Below, one piece after another: positions 16,152 to 24,829 of a stretch of 64,000 bases of DNA; within the stretch, counting starts at the first letter, position 1, and each line of letters begins with the position of its first letter. Source of the stretch: UBA1381 sp964399965 (GTDB taxonomy: Bacteria; Bacillota; Clostridia; UBA1381). Below the pieces are notes generated by a model. That model was given only the letters and a program-made list of their open reading frames with translations. It was not told the origin of the DNA and searched no databases. The stretch is taken from contig CAYNRX010000008.1 in the NCBI GenBank assembly GCA_964399965.1, forward strand, positions 4,607-68,606. The letters are read 5' to 3'. A program made the position numbers and the translations under genes.

Positions 16152-16558
16152 GACCCGGCCAGGGATATCATAAATCCATCCAGACGGGTCGTCATGATGT
16201 CGCCTGCGATTATCACCTCACCGCAGCAGAGGAGATTGGCACGCACGCCGGTCTCCGATTTATCGGGATAGTTCTTTACCTCGTATGTGTACCGCACGCA
16301 TTCCTGCCCCAGATACGGCTCGATATCAAGTCCGGCCTCCTTTTGCAGGCGGTTGTAATTTTCGTATACCGCATCGAGATTTTCGGGAAGCACTACCTTC
16401 TCCTTTTCAATATACCGCCCGCCGGTTTCCCAGCCGTAGGAGGCAAGAAATTCGATATTCCGCACATTCTGACCGCCGCTGTCGGCAAAGGCCGTATACA
16501 CTGCCGCCACCGCCATCACCGCCGCCACTGCTGCCGCGTATAAGATCCAGCTTTTCAT
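16148..16558 (-). CDS. DUF4830-type membrane-anchored protein
   Basis: 136 residues. One N-terminal membrane helix or signal anchor (about 3-25), then a ~110-residue domain with FLASYGWETG, LDAVYENYNRLQKEAGLDIE, YTYEVKNYPD and VRANLLCCGEVIIAGDI, the pattern I associate with DUF4830. Function unknown. The start ATG at 16558 follows GAGGTGAG. It sits upstream of the nitroreductase on the same strand. Confidence 0.75.
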   Translation of the reverse strand: MKSWILYAAAVAAVMAVAAVYTAFADSGGQNVRNIEFLASYGWETGGRYIEKEKVVLPENLDAVYENYNRLQKEAGLDIEPYLGQECVRYTYEVKNYPDKSETGVRANLLCCGEVIIAGDIMTTRLDGFMISLAGS

Positions 16559-16672
16559 ACAGCTCACCTCTGTTCATTCTATACATTTTTTTTGAAATTA
16601 TAACCAGTATGTTTTCTTTTTGCGCGCGCAAAATATGAATGCGCATAATACGTAGAAAGGAGTGGCAAGGCA

Positions 16673-16879
16673 ATGATGGACAATACAGCGCTGATACTGG
16701 TTATAATCGGTGCGATAAATTGGGGATTGATCGGCCTGTTCGGCTTTGACGTCGTTGGCGCCCTGTTCGGCGGGCAGATGTCGATAATTTCGCGGATAAT
16801 TTTTACCCTTGTCGGTATAGCCGGACTGTGGTCGATAAATATCCTGTTTAAAGATAAGATACCCAAACACGCGCATTAA
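16673..16879 (+). CDS. DUF378 (YuzA-like) small membrane protein
   Basis: 68 residues with two membrane helices. The first contains LILVIIGAINWGLIGLFGFD with the characteristic INWGL motif; the second is IIFTLVGIAGLWSINILF. The loop between them has GALFGG. Function unknown. ATG (two in tandem) follows AAAGGAGTGG. A strong terminator follows. Confidence 0.88.
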   Translation: MMDNTALILVIIGAINWGLIGLFGFDVVGALFGGQMSIISRIIFTLVGIAGLWSINILFKDKIPKHAH

Positions 16880-16882
16880 AAA

Positions 16883-16922
16883 ACAGGCGGAGATGGTATA
16901 AAATCGTCTCCGCCTGCTTTTT
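16883..16922 (+). terminator. Terminator after the DUF378 gene
   Basis: CAGGCGGAGA / TCTCCGCCTG stem with a 13-base loop, followed by CTTTTTTAT. Confidence 0.88.
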
Positions 16923-16982
16923 TATAACAATTTCATAACAACTTTTTAATAAAAACATAATTTTTGAAATATTTGTTGAATA

Positions 16983-17011
16983 TTGACAAAAAACCGGCTT
17001 TGCTGTATAAT
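16983..17011 (+). promoter_or_regulatory. Sigma-A promoter of the LRR protein gene
   Basis: TTGACA (16983-16988), 17 bp, TATAAT (17006-17011), perfect consensus. Confidence 0.88.
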
Positions 17012-17046
17012 AAAACTATAGATATCAAACGCAAGGAGCGGCGCTT

Positions 17047-17412
17047 ATGAAAAGGAAATTATTTATGCTTTTTACGGCATTGACCGTTTTTATGATACTC
17101 TGCGTGCAGTCTCTGGCCGCTGAAGAACCACTGACGCTGGAAATACGCGGCGGCGAAGCCTGGGTCGTTGAGTGCGACCGCATGACGGCCTGCGGCAGGG
17201 TCGAAGTCCCTGCTGAATATCTGGGCGTACCGGTAGTAGGGATCGATGATTTTGCATTTTATTTCTGTGAAAACGTTACCGAGGTATCGCTTCCGGAAAC
17301 GGTAAGGGAAATAGGCGAATGGGGCTTTGCGCGGTGCTTTTCTTTAGAGAAGATAAACATTCCTCAGAATGCAGAGCTCGGCCTGGGAGCCTTTCTCGGC
17401 TGTCCGTTATAA
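17047..17412 (+). CDS. Small secreted leucine-rich-repeat (BspA-type) protein
   Basis: 121 residues. Signal peptide (about 1-24, MKRKLFMLFTALTVFMILCV... ending SLAAEE). Then one and a half BspA/LRR_5 units, with VGIDDFAFYFCENVTEVSLP and REIGEWGFARCFSLEKINIP. LRR_5 proteins are typically surface-exposed and bind proteins or glycans. It is much shorter than most family members, perhaps a truncated or minimal version. It is transcribed alone from its own consensus promoter, with a terminator downstream. Confidence 0.82.
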   Translation: MKRKLFMLFTALTVFMILCVQSLAAEEPLTLEIRGGEAWVVECDRMTACGRVEVPAEYLGVPVVGIDDFAFYFCENVTEVSLPETVREIGEWGFARCFSLEKINIPQNAELGLGAFLGCPL

Positions 17413-17441
17413 GGACAAAGTTTATGACAGGGTGCAAAAAG

Positions 17442-17476
17442 GGCGTATCGCGGCAATTTTGCGATATGCCCTTTTT
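17442..17476 (+). terminator. Terminator after the LRR gene
   Basis: AAGGGCGTATCGC / GCGATATGCCCTT stem followed by TTTCT. Confidence 0.82.
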
Positions 17477-17649
17477 CTGGTTGTGATAATGATCCAGCTC
17501 TGTACCTGTACAAAATCCCAGCTTTGAAAGCTATATTTCTTTGCAAATCTTATAGTACATGAACAATTTTTTGATATCGCTTTCTTTTTGAATTTCTTTT
17601 GAAATTTTGCGCAAGCTATATGAAAAATAGATTTCAAAGAGGGATCCGT

Positions 17650-19155
17650 ATGAAAGCAAATAAACTGCTGGAAAAGATAGGCTCTAAAATCCCCGACCCG
17701 GTGATAATTTTTATTATCCTCTACGCCGTATTACTTCTGGTAACGGCCGTTTTCGGGGGAAACAGTTTTACTATAGACAACACAGAGTACACGATAAAGA
17801 ATATGTTCGCCGCCGAAAATATCCGCTGGATATTCGACAACGCCCTTCTGGATAACTGGCTGGGCTATGCCGGAGGGATAGTCGGCACTATCCTTATCGT
17901 CATGTTCGGCATAGGCACGGCCGAGGAATCTGGCTTTTTATCCTCGCTGATCCGCCGCGCGGGGGCGAACGTTTCCGATAAGCTGCTGCCATTTGCCCTC
18001 GTTTTTCTGGGGATATTGAGCAATATCGCTACCGACGCCGGATATGTTATCCTCGTGCCCTTGGCCGGGCTTTTGTATGCGGGGATAGGGAAAAATCCCA
18101 TTATCGGCATGGCGGCGGCCTTTGCCGGGGTAAGCGCGGGCTTCAGCGCCAACCTGATACCGGCCACGGTCGTAGACGTTGTTATCGGCACCAATGCCGA
18201 GGCCTTTTCCGAAAGCCAAGGCGTGCCGTTCGTTTCCTACACCGGACGCCCCTTGAATGCGGCTACGATGAATTATTATTTTATGGCCGCCTCCACCGTG
18301 CTGCTTGTCGTCCTGGGCGGACTGGTAACAGTAAAAATAACGCGGCCGCGTCTGGAAAAGATGAGCTGGCAGCTGCCGGAGGAGATAAGCAAGGAAAATT
18401 TTTCCGTCGGCAAAAAAGAAAAACGCGCTCTTTGGTGGGGAGGGGCAGGGATCCTTGCGGGCCTGGTGATAGCATCATTGCTTTTCTTCGGGCCCTTAAA
18501 AAGCTACGTCGGCGAAAACGGCAAGACCGTCACCCCGTTTTCTGACAACATTATCCTTATCATAACGCTGATATTCTTCCTCGGAGGACTGTTCTACGGA
18601 ATTGCCGCCGGAACGTTTTCCTCTGCCTCGGACGTTATCGGAGCGATGTCCAAACAGCTGGGATCTATGGGCTACGTTCTGGTGCTGACGTTTTTCAGCT
18701 ACAATTTCCTCGCGCTTTTAGGCTATACGAACATCGGAGCGTATATCACCTATGCCGGAGCAAATCTGCTGCAAACGATCGGCGCGGATTCGCCGCTTTT
18801 CCTTATAGCGGGCTTTATTTTAGTGACCGCCTTTATCGACCTTTTCGTTGGCGGACTTACCGCCAAATGGATGCTCCTGGGACCGATATTCATCCCCATG
18901 CTCTACCGCGTGAATCCGCTCATGACGCCTGATATCGTGGCGGCCGCCTACCGCGTGGGCGATTCATGCATCAACATCATCTCGCCGATAATGACCTATG
19001 CCGGTGTGATATTGATGTATATGCGCCGTTACAAGCCGGATTTTACAATAGGCAGCCTTGTGTCGGTGATGGCGCCCTATTCGGCGGTGTTCCTCGTGGC
19101 CTGGACGGTATTTTTGGTATCGTTCGTATTTACGGGACTGCCGCTTGGGTTCTGA
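17650..19155 (+). CDS. AbgT-family transporter
   Basis: 501 residues, about 11-13 predicted membrane helices. AbgT-type features: N-terminal KIPDPVIIFIILYAVL, then GILSNIATDAGYVILVPLAG, AAAFAGVSAGFSANLIPATV and the mid segment NYYFMAAST. E. coli AbgT imports p-aminobenzoyl-glutamate; other family members export sulfonamides. The substrate here is not determined. ATG at 17650 follows GAGGGATC. It stands alone between terminator-like structures; the ~240-bp upstream gap holds a terminator but no clear promoter that I can assign. Confidence 0.9.
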   Translation: MKANKLLEKIGSKIPDPVIIFIILYAVLLLVTAVFGGNSFTIDNTEYTIKNMFAAENIRWIFDNALLDNWLGYAGGIVGTILIVMFGIGTAEESGFLSSLIRRAGANVSDKLLPFALVFLGILSNIATDAGYVILVPLAGLLYAGIGKNPIIGMAAAFAGVSAGFSANLIPATVVDVVIGTNAEAFSESQGVPFVSYTGRPLNAATMNYYFMAASTVLLVVLGGLVTVKITRPRLEKMSWQLPEEISKENFSVGKKEKRALWWGGAGILAGLVIASLLFFGPLKSYVGENGKTVTPFSDNIILIITLIFFLGGLFYGIAAGTFSSASDVIGAMSKQLGSMGYVLVLTFFSYNFLALLGYTNIGAYITYAGANLLQTIGADSPLFLIAGFILVTAFIDLFVGGLTAKWMLLGPIFIPMLYRVNPLMTPDIVAAAYRVGDSCINIISPIMTYAGVILMYMRRYKPDFTIGSLVSVMAPYSAVFLVAWTVFLVSFVFTGLPLGF

Positions 19156-19202
19156 CGCGCGGTATGCGCAATAGATCATCCTTCACGCCCGAAAATTTCC
19201 CC

Positions 19203-19231
19203 TTGCAAAACAACGCGGATTATGGTATACT
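19203..19231 (+). promoter_or_regulatory. Promoter of the HAD hydrolase gene
   Basis: TTGCAA (19203-19208), 17 bp, TATACT (19226-19231), 35 bases before the GTG start. Confidence 0.72.
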
Positions 19232-19266
19232 TTTTGTGTGAGGAAAATTTAAGGGGAGGCATTTTT

Positions 19267-19899
19267 GTGAAGGCGGCAATATTTGACGTTGACGGGACTC
19301 TTCTCGATTCGATGGGAGTATGGTACGATATTACCGAGGATTATTTCAAAAGACATGGGGCGGCGATAACGAAGGAGCAGGGCGATGCTTTCCAGGAAAT
19401 GACTTTGGAAGAATCGCTGCCGATAATAAAGTCGATGCTTTCTATTTCTGATTCGATAGAAGCGATGATGGAAGAATTTAAACAGCTCGTTGCCTATGAA
19501 TACGCCTACAAGCTGCCTTTAAAGCCTTATGCCGCAGAATATCTAAAAAAGCTGCACAGCGAGGGCGTAAAACTTGCTATCGCGACCTCCGGGTATTTGC
19601 AGCTGTGCGAGGCGGCATTTAAACGCTTGGGGATATGGGAATATTTTCAAGCCGCCGCTCTTTCCTCCGAGGTAGGGGTCAACAAGTCGAATCCCGACGT
19701 GTATCTTCTGGCAGCCGAAAGGCTGGGGGTCGCTCCCGGCGGCTGCATGGTCTTTGAAGATATCCTCTCGGGGATAAACGGAGCCAAACGTGCCGGTATG
19801 CGCACCACGGCTGTGTACGACCCCACAAATGAACAATTTACCGCTGCGCTAAAACAGGCGTCCGACCATTATATTACGGGGTGGAAGGACCTTCTGTAA
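19267..19899 (+). CDS. HAD-superfamily hydrolase, beta-phosphoglucomutase-like
   Basis: 210 residues. Motif I FDVDGTLLDSMGVW with nucleophile Asp8 and Asp10. Motif II is ATSG. Motif III is the Lys in VNKSNPD; motif IV is VFEDILSGINGAKRAGM. The small helical cap (about 15-85) is that of subfamily IA phosphatases and phosphoglucomutases. The substrate is probably a small phosphorylated sugar, but cannot be specified. GTG at 19267 lies behind GGGGAGG. Confidence 0.92.
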   Translation: MKAAIFDVDGTLLDSMGVWYDITEDYFKRHGAAITKEQGDAFQEMTLEESLPIIKSMLSISDSIEAMMEEFKQLVAYEYAYKLPLKPYAAEYLKKLHSEGVKLAIATSGYLQLCEAAFKRLGIWEYFQAAALSSEVGVNKSNPDVYLLAAERLGVAPGGCMVFEDILSGINGAKRAGMRTTAVYDPTNEQFTAALKQASDHYITGWKDLL

Positions 19900-19903
19900 G
19901 CGA

Positions 19904-19958
19904 TAGAGGCTTCAAAGAAGATCAACGCAAGGATCTCCCCTGGAAGCCTCATTTTTTA
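19904..19958 (+). terminator. Terminator after the HAD gene
   Basis: GAGGCTTC (19906-19913) / GAAGCCTC (19943-19950), followed by ATTTTTTATTTT. A small inner GATC-rich hairpin fills the loop. Confidence 0.75.
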
Positions 19959-20030
19959 TTTTGGTCAAGCCGTCCTTATTCCGCCCGCACAGTCTCCGCC
20001 TTGCAAGCTCCGGCAGATATTTTTTCTATT

Positions 20031-20516
20031 CTACAAACTTCCCAAAGGCCGCACGGGGATATCTATCACTACCGTTTGCAGGCGGCCGTCCTCTATCTCC
20101 GCCACGGCGTATGTACCCGAATAGCGCACGCTGCCGGGATTTAAAAGCGTCATGCCCATGAAATACTCCGTATTCGGGTAATGCGTATGCCCATATACTA
20201 CCAAGTCGGCCTTATTCTGGACGCCGGCCTTTTTTATCCTCTCTATCCCCGCCTTAACGCCATAGGTATGGCCATGGGCGATAAATATGCGCTTATCATC
20301 GATCGTCACCAGCCGCTCGGAGGGATTTGACGAATAGTCGCAGTTGCCGCGTACATAATAAAACGGTATCTCAGGGAATATCGCCTGCAGATCCTCCGCA
20401 TCGGAATCATGGTCGCCCGCATGTATGACCGCCGTCACCCCGGGCATGGTGTTCAGCACGTATATACAGTCATCTATATGTTGATGGGTATCGGAAAAAA
20501 TAATTATCCGTGTCAA
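20031..20516 (-). CDS. YfcE/MJ0936-family metallophosphoesterase
   Basis: About 161 residues. Calcineurin-like motifs in order: IIIFSDTHQH, IHAGDHDSD, YVRGNCD, FIAHGHTYG and VVYGHTHYPN, which supply the metal-binding Asp, His and Asn residues. Family members are phosphodiesterases active on cyclic nucleotides or model substrates. The ORF opens with GTG at 20525, but that lies against AAAGGAGA; TTG at 20516 is 10 bases away and fits better. The leader includes a short remnant of the modular repeat. Confidence 0.88.
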   Translation of the reverse strand: MTRIIIFSDTHQHIDDCIYVLNTMPGVTAVIHAGDHDSDAEDLQAIFPEIPFYYVRGNCDYSSNPSERLVTIDDKRIFIAHGHTYGVKAGIERIKKAGVQNKADLVVYGHTHYPNTEYFMGMTLLNPGSVRYSGTYAVAEIEDGRLQTVVIDIPVRPLGSL

Positions 20517-20543
20517 GCCTTTCACTCTCCTTTAATGTATCCG

Positions 20544-20580
20544 TAGTCAATTGCGGAAATCCACCGCATTTTGCAATCAT
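20544..20580 (+). repeat. Collapsed remnant of the modular repeat
   Basis: TAGTCAATTGCGG from the left end is joined to CCGCATTTTGCAATCATT from the right end, leaving one palindrome. It lies immediately downstream of the yfcE-like gene's promoter. Confidence 0.65.
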
Positions 20581-20588
20581 TTGCATAT

Positions 20589-20617
20589 ATTGTATCACAT
20601 AAAAAACCGTTTGTCTA
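20589..20617 (-). promoter_or_regulatory. Promoter of the YfcE-like gene
   Basis: Minus-strand TAGACA (20612-20617), 17 bp, TACAAT (20589-20594). Confidence 0.62.
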
Positions 20618-20647
20618 TAAACAGAATATAAATTTTCCCGCGAAATA

Positions 20648-20713
20648 TGTCGACAAATTTTTCCGCCCCGGCCGCACGCTTCGACAGCCTTTTCACCTCT
20701 GCTGTGATATAAT
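20648..20713 (+). promoter_or_regulatory. Spo0A-type promoter of spoIIE
   Basis: TATAAT (20708-20713) is preceded at 21 bp by TCGACA (20681-20686), a -35-like box embedded in TTCGACA (20680-20686), a perfect inverse Spo0A box (TGTCGAA). A second near-match TGTCGAC lies at 20649-20655. In Bacillus, spoIIE and spoIIG are transcribed by sigma-A with Spo0A-P from promoters with unusual 21-22 bp spacing and 0A boxes at the -35. Here the same architecture is seen. Confidence 0.75.
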
Positions 20714-20721
20714 CACCTAAG

Positions 20722-20999
20722 TAGTCAATTGCGAAACCTTTTCGCAATTGATTCCTGACTAAGGAAGAAAATAAAAGTTCCGTTGATTGGCGGTCTAAAG
20801 ACCGCTGAAACTTTTATTTTCGCAATTTTTGACGCTTTTCAGCATTTTTGCTTTGCAAAAATCGGCAGCAAGCTGCCGACCGCGCCGTCTTGCGCGGTGC
20901 GGAGTCGTCAAAAATTGATTAAAATTCGAGGGTTTCACCCTCGAGCTCCCAAGAATAAGGAAATAATTGTAAAACGCTATCGCGTTTTGCAATTATCTA
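20722..20999 (+). repeat. Modular hairpin repeat, full form (278 bp), copy 5
   Basis: All modules A-E in the order of copy 1, with compensatory changes in stems (for example CGGCAGC-aa-GCTGCCG replaces CGGCAGCTGCTGCCG). Flanks share CCTAAG with diverged AT-rich bases, so this is an older insertion. It begins nine bases after the spoIIE -10 box and ends 30 bases before the start codon, so it is practically the whole leader. Confidence 0.92.
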
Positions 21000-21029
21000 A
21001 ATATCCTAAGACAAAGGAGGAGGATCAGC

Positions 21030-23318
21030 GTGAAGATCACTGCGGAAAAAACACCGGGGCTACGGCCGGGAGCGTTAAGAGCCCCGCAGATAAACGATAT
21101 TCTGCCGACTGCGCTTTTATTCCTTGCCGGACGGGCGTCCGTCCTGGGGCTGCATCCGTTCGGGACGGCGATGTTTGCCGCTCTTTACGACAAGCGGGCA
21201 GGATACTTGGGGATAACAGCGATGGTCATCGGCATAATCACTCGCGGCGGCGCAGAGTATTCCGTTCAATACGTGCTGTCGGCAGTGCTGTTTTGGCTTT
21301 ATGGGAATGTATTTGACAGCGGCAGCCGGTTCTGGGCTCCGGTGGCCTGCGGGCTGTGCACGCTTATCGGCGGAGTCGGCTGTGCGCTTTATATGGGGTC
21401 GGGAGCAGGCGGCGTTCTGATGAGTTCTGCCGAAAGCATCCTTGCCTCGTTTTTGTATGTCGTCTTCCGCAAGGCCGGGGTGTTTCTCAAGCGGCCAAGC
21501 AGGCGCACCAGGGTATCTCAGGAGGAGCTGGTATGCTTATGCATTACGCTCGGCTCGCTCATCTCCGGGCTGGGAGGGATAATACTGCCGTTCGGGATAA
21601 CTCTGTCCTACGTAGCCGCCGCTTACGCGGTGATGTCAGTCGCTCTCAACACCTCTTTAGCGGCAGCCGGCTGCGGAGGCTTGGCGATAGGGCTGGTCTC
21701 CTCAATGGACGATCCGGATATGCTGGTGATAATGGCTGTTTTCGGCGTAGGGGCGATAATGGGCAATATGCTGAAAATGATAGGCAAATACGGGGCGGCC
21801 ACCGGCTTTATCGGCGGCTGCATAGTGGGGGTATTATACCTTGGCAGCAGCTTTGAGATGCCGTTTTCGCTGGGAGATATCATCGCCTCCACACTGCTGT
21901 TCGTGCTGACCCCGGCCTCCGTTCATGATGCGGTGGGCGGATTCCTGGAAAAATCCATACGTCAGGATCTGGTACGCACCGATATCCGCGCCCGCGAATT
22001 TATCACCGCCCGGCTGGAACGGTCGGCGGACGCTTTTGCGGAGCTGTCCCGGACATTGCGCATCGTTTCGGACAGGCGTCTTAATATGTACAGCCGCGAC
22101 GCCGGCGATATCTTCGACGAGGTTTGTTCGCGCGTATGCCAGGGATGCAGCAGCTGGAGCAAATGCTGGAGCGGAGATTTCCGCGCCACCTGCCGCAATA
22201 TGCTGATACTCCTGGATACGATGGAAACAAAGGGGATCTGCACCATCTCTACCCTGCCGACACGGTTTCGGGAGCGGTGCCTGCGGGCGGAGATGTTCGT
22301 GACCGAATTTAACCACGTTTACGAGCTTTACAAAAAAGAGCAGCTGTTCCGCAGCGAAGCAAAATTCGCCCGCGACCTTACGGCCGAGCAATATGACGGA
22401 TTCGCCCTTATCGCCGGGGAGCTTTCAAGGGAGGTGGAAAATGGGTTCACCTTTTTGGAGGACGTGGAGGAACGGGTAATATCGGGGCTTGACGAGCACA
22501 ATATCCCCGTCGGCGAAGTGAGCGTGATAGAAAACGGCTCCGGCGCTATCGAGGTCTACTTAAGCCCGGCCATAGGCGCCCGCACCTCATTGATACCGCA
22601 GCTGTTGTCGGATATCCTCTCCTTGCCGATGGCCTTTGACCGGAGCGAAAAAGGGATCCGGCGGTACATACAGAAGCCGCAGCTTTCGGCCGACTGGGGC
22701 ATAAGCGAGGTATGCCGCCACGGCAGCAGCATTTCCGGCGACTGCGCCCTCTGCTTCACAGCGGAGGACGGACGTTTCTACGCCCTGATATGCGACGGCA
22801 TGGGCACGGGGCCGGCCGCCCTTAAGGAGAGCCGCATGAGCGCAGCACTGATACGGCGTTTCATAGAAGCGGGCGTATCGCCGAAGATTGCTGTAAAGCT
22901 GGCAAATTCCGCCCTGGCTTTGAAATTCGACCGGGAGAGCTTTTCCACGATTGACCTGTGCATGATAGATCTTACGACCGGGCAGGCGGATATCTACAAG
23001 GCCGGGGCGGCCGAAACGATAATTCGCCGCGGCTCTGAGGTACAGACGATCTATTCCCAGGCGATGCCGGCGGGCGTGATGTCAGACACGGCGGCAAAGC
23101 CGTCAAGAACGGTGTTCACCGATGGGGATATGATACTAATGATGTCCGATGGAGTATCCGATGGAGGGATACCGAAGGACTGGCTCAAAAACCAGCTGCG
23201 TTCAGCCGCCGATGCTTCTACGCTGGCTAAAAGGATAACCGATGGCGCGCTAAAGAAAAAAGGCGGAGAGACCGACGACGATATGACGGTGATAGTGATA
23301 CGAATTTCCGAAGAGTAA
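21030..23318 (+). CDS. spoIIE: Stage II sporulation protein E, PP2C phosphatase
   Basis: 762 residues. About ten N-terminal membrane helices (about 25-315), a central oligomerisation region (about 320-560), and a C-terminal PP2C domain. The phosphatase motifs are YALICDGMGTGPAALKESRM and ILMMSDGVSDGGIP, with metal-binding Asp residues, and a late ETDDDMTVIVIRI. SpoIIE localises to the asymmetric septum and dephosphorylates SpoIIAA to release sigma-F in the forespore. GTG at 21030 is behind AAAGGAGGAGGATC. Length and order match the family (Bacillus about 827). Confidence 0.95.
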   Translation: MKITAEKTPGLRPGALRAPQINDILPTALLFLAGRASVLGLHPFGTAMFAALYDKRAGYLGITAMVIGIITRGGAEYSVQYVLSAVLFWLYGNVFDSGSRFWAPVACGLCTLIGGVGCALYMGSGAGGVLMSSAESILASFLYVVFRKAGVFLKRPSRRTRVSQEELVCLCITLGSLISGLGGIILPFGITLSYVAAAYAVMSVALNTSLAAAGCGGLAIGLVSSMDDPDMLVIMAVFGVGAIMGNMLKMIGKYGAATGFIGGCIVGVLYLGSSFEMPFSLGDIIASTLLFVLTPASVHDAVGGFLEKSIRQDLVRTDIRAREFITARLERSADAFAELSRTLRIVSDRRLNMYSRDAGDIFDEVCSRVCQGCSSWSKCWSGDFRATCRNMLILLDTMETKGICTISTLPTRFRERCLRAEMFVTEFNHVYELYKKEQLFRSEAKFARDLTAEQYDGFALIAGELSREVENGFTFLEDVEERVISGLDEHNIPVGEVSVIENGSGAIEVYLSPAIGARTSLIPQLLSDILSLPMAFDRSEKGIRRYIQKPQLSADWGISEVCRHGSSISGDCALCFTAEDGRFYALICDGMGTGPAALKESRMSAALIRRFIEAGVSPKIAVKLANSALALKFDRESFSTIDLCMIDLTTGQADIYKAGAAETIIRRGSEVQTIYSQAMPAGVMSDTAAKPSRTVFTDGDMILMMSDGVSDGGIPKDWLKNQLRSAADASTLAKRITDGALKKKGGETDDDMTVIVIRISEE

Positions 23319-23329
23319 AAAATCATCCA

Positions 23330-23392
23330 TAAAATACGCCTGTGTACCGTGGGAGCTGTCCTCCCCATAATACACAGGCGTATTTTTATGCT
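23330..23392. terminator. Bidirectional terminator between spoIIE and larC
   Basis: Outer stem AAAATACGCCTGTGTA / TACACAGGCGTATTTT, inner GC-rich hairpin (GGGAGCTGTCCTCCC), flanked by A- and T-tracts for both directions. Confidence 0.85.
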
Positions 23393-24660
23393 CAATTTTC
23401 CGCTCTTACAAGCTCTGCCGCTTCCCGCAGGCTTATCCCTTTTTGGCGGGCAAGCTCCGCCAGCTCTTCATACTCCGCCTTGCAACGCGAAACGCCGTAG
23501 CCGGAAACCTCCTTTATATGCACCTGTCCGGCGCCGGTGGTAACGGCGGACGTTTTTCTGTCCAGCACATACCGCTCGTGGACTGTGCGGCGGATACCGA
23601 TCGTTGTGGTGTATTTGAATATCAGCCGCGCCGTTTTTTCGCTGTCCTCAGGGCGGCATATCACCGAGAGCAGCAAGCCGGGGCGCATTTTTTTCATCTG
23701 CACCGGTGTGATAAACGCGTCAAGTGCTCCTCCCTCAAAAAGCCTTTCCAGCGCAAAGCCGGCTTCCTCGCCCGTCATATCATCGATATTGGCCGAAAGC
23801 TCAACGACCGTATCTGTACCGTCCCCATCCGTACCGAGTACAGCGCGCACGCAATTGGCGGCGGGAAAATCCTTCGTCCCGGCTCCGTAGCCGGTCTTTC
23901 GGGGACTGATCAGTGGCATTCGGGCAAATTCACCGGCAAAATGGCGCAAAAGCGCCGCCCCTGTAGGCGTACACAATTCGCCTTCGATATCTCCCGCATA
24001 AACGGGCACTCCTTCCAGGATATAGGCGGTGGCCGGAGCCGGTACGGGCAGTATCCCGTGAGCGCACTTCACCTGCCCGAATCCGGTGCACACAGGCGAG
24101 CATACGATCCGGCCGGGAGAGATCATGTCCATAAGTATGCATACTCCTGTCACATCGGCTATCGCATCAAGAGAACCGACCTCGTGAAAATGTATATTGT
24201 CCACCGGTCGTCCGTGGGCACGGCTTTCGGCCTCCGCTATCAGGCGGTATACGGCCAAAATGTCCTCCTTTACCTTATCCTCAAGCTCAAGACCGCAAAC
24301 TATCTCCCTCACAGCCTCCAGCGTGTAATGCGCATGACCGTGTCCATCATGGGAGTGGTGATGCTCGTGATGGTGATCGTGCCCATGCTCGTGGTCGTGA
24401 TGGTGATCATGCTGATGGTCGTGTCCATGTTCGTGATCGTGATCGTGCGAATGCTCCTCATCCCCGTTTACGCTTACGCGGATATGGGTACAGGTGATAC
24501 CGCATTTTTCAGTCTTATCCGCCGTCACCGCCACTCCCGGCAAACCAAGATCATTCATCTTTCTTATAAAATCCTCCCCGTTGGGGATAAGCTCAAAAAG
24601 AGCACCCATGAGCATATCGCCGGAGGCTCCCATAGAGCAGTCCAGATAAAGTGTATCCAT
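23392..24660 (-). CDS. larC: Nickel-pincer cofactor synthase LarC
   Basis: 422 residues in one uninterrupted frame. It opens MDTLYLDCSMGASGDMLMGA, typical of LarC (formerly DUF111). FHEVGSLDAIADVTG, PTGAALLRHF and VELSANIDDMTGEE are conserved. A ~45-residue His/Asp-rich insert (about 70-115, runs of HDHDHEH type) probably binds Ni. LarC inserts nickel into the pincer cofactor of lactate racemase LarA and related enzymes using CTP. In Lactobacillus plantarum larC is split and made by frameshifting; here it is fused. LarA, LarB and LarE are not in the window. Start ATG has only a weak ribosome binding site. Confidence 0.9.
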   Translation of the reverse strand: MDTLYLDCSMGASGDMLMGALFELIPNGEDFIRKMNDLGLPGVAVTADKTEKCGITCTHIRVSVNGDEEHSHDHDHEHGHDHQHDHHHDHEHGHDHHHEHHHSHDGHGHAHYTLEAVREIVCGLELEDKVKEDILAVYRLIAEAESRAHGRPVDNIHFHEVGSLDAIADVTGVCILMDMISPGRIVCSPVCTGFGQVKCAHGILPVPAPATAYILEGVPVYAGDIEGELCTPTGAALLRHFAGEFARMPLISPRKTGYGAGTKDFPAANCVRAVLGTDGDGTDTVVELSANIDDMTGEEAGFALERLFEGGALDAFITPVQMKKMRPGLLLSVICRPEDSEKTARLIFKYTTTIGIRRTVHERYVLDRKTSAVTTGAGQVHIKEVSGYGVSRCKAEYEELAELARQKGISLREAAELVRAEN

Positions 24661-24694
24661 AAATATTCACAGCCTTTCAAATTTTTACAACACA

Positions 24695-24700
24695 ATTATA
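24695..24700 (-). promoter_or_regulatory. Extended -10 promoter of larC
   Basis: Minus-strand TGGTATAAT (extended -10) with only a weak T-rich -35 region 17 bp upstream. Confidence 0.5.
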
Positions 24701-24766
24701 CCACACGAGAATAAAAAAGAAAACAGTAAAAATAAAAAAATAAGTACAATATATGTTCAATTTGAT

Positions 24767-24795
24767 TTGCAATCCTGCCGGGAACTTTGTAAAAT
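24767..24795 (+). promoter_or_regulatory. Promoter of the GH2 gene
   Basis: TTGCAA (24767-24772), 17 bp, TAAAAT (24790-24795), 34 bases before the ATG. Confidence 0.65.
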
Positions 24796-24829
24796 ATAAA
24801 TATCAAAATACCGACAAGGAGGAAATTTT

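Noticed and set aside
24300..24470. Low-complexity GTGATGGTC-like tract, a possible minisatellite
   Set aside because: It is the coding sequence for the His/Asp-rich insert of LarC; the units are irregular and explained by codon composition.
23443..24714. 423-codon open frame on the plus strand opposite larC
   Set aside because: Antisense shadow of a clear LarC; the frame is open because of larC codon bias and the His-rich segment. No ribosome binding site or family match.
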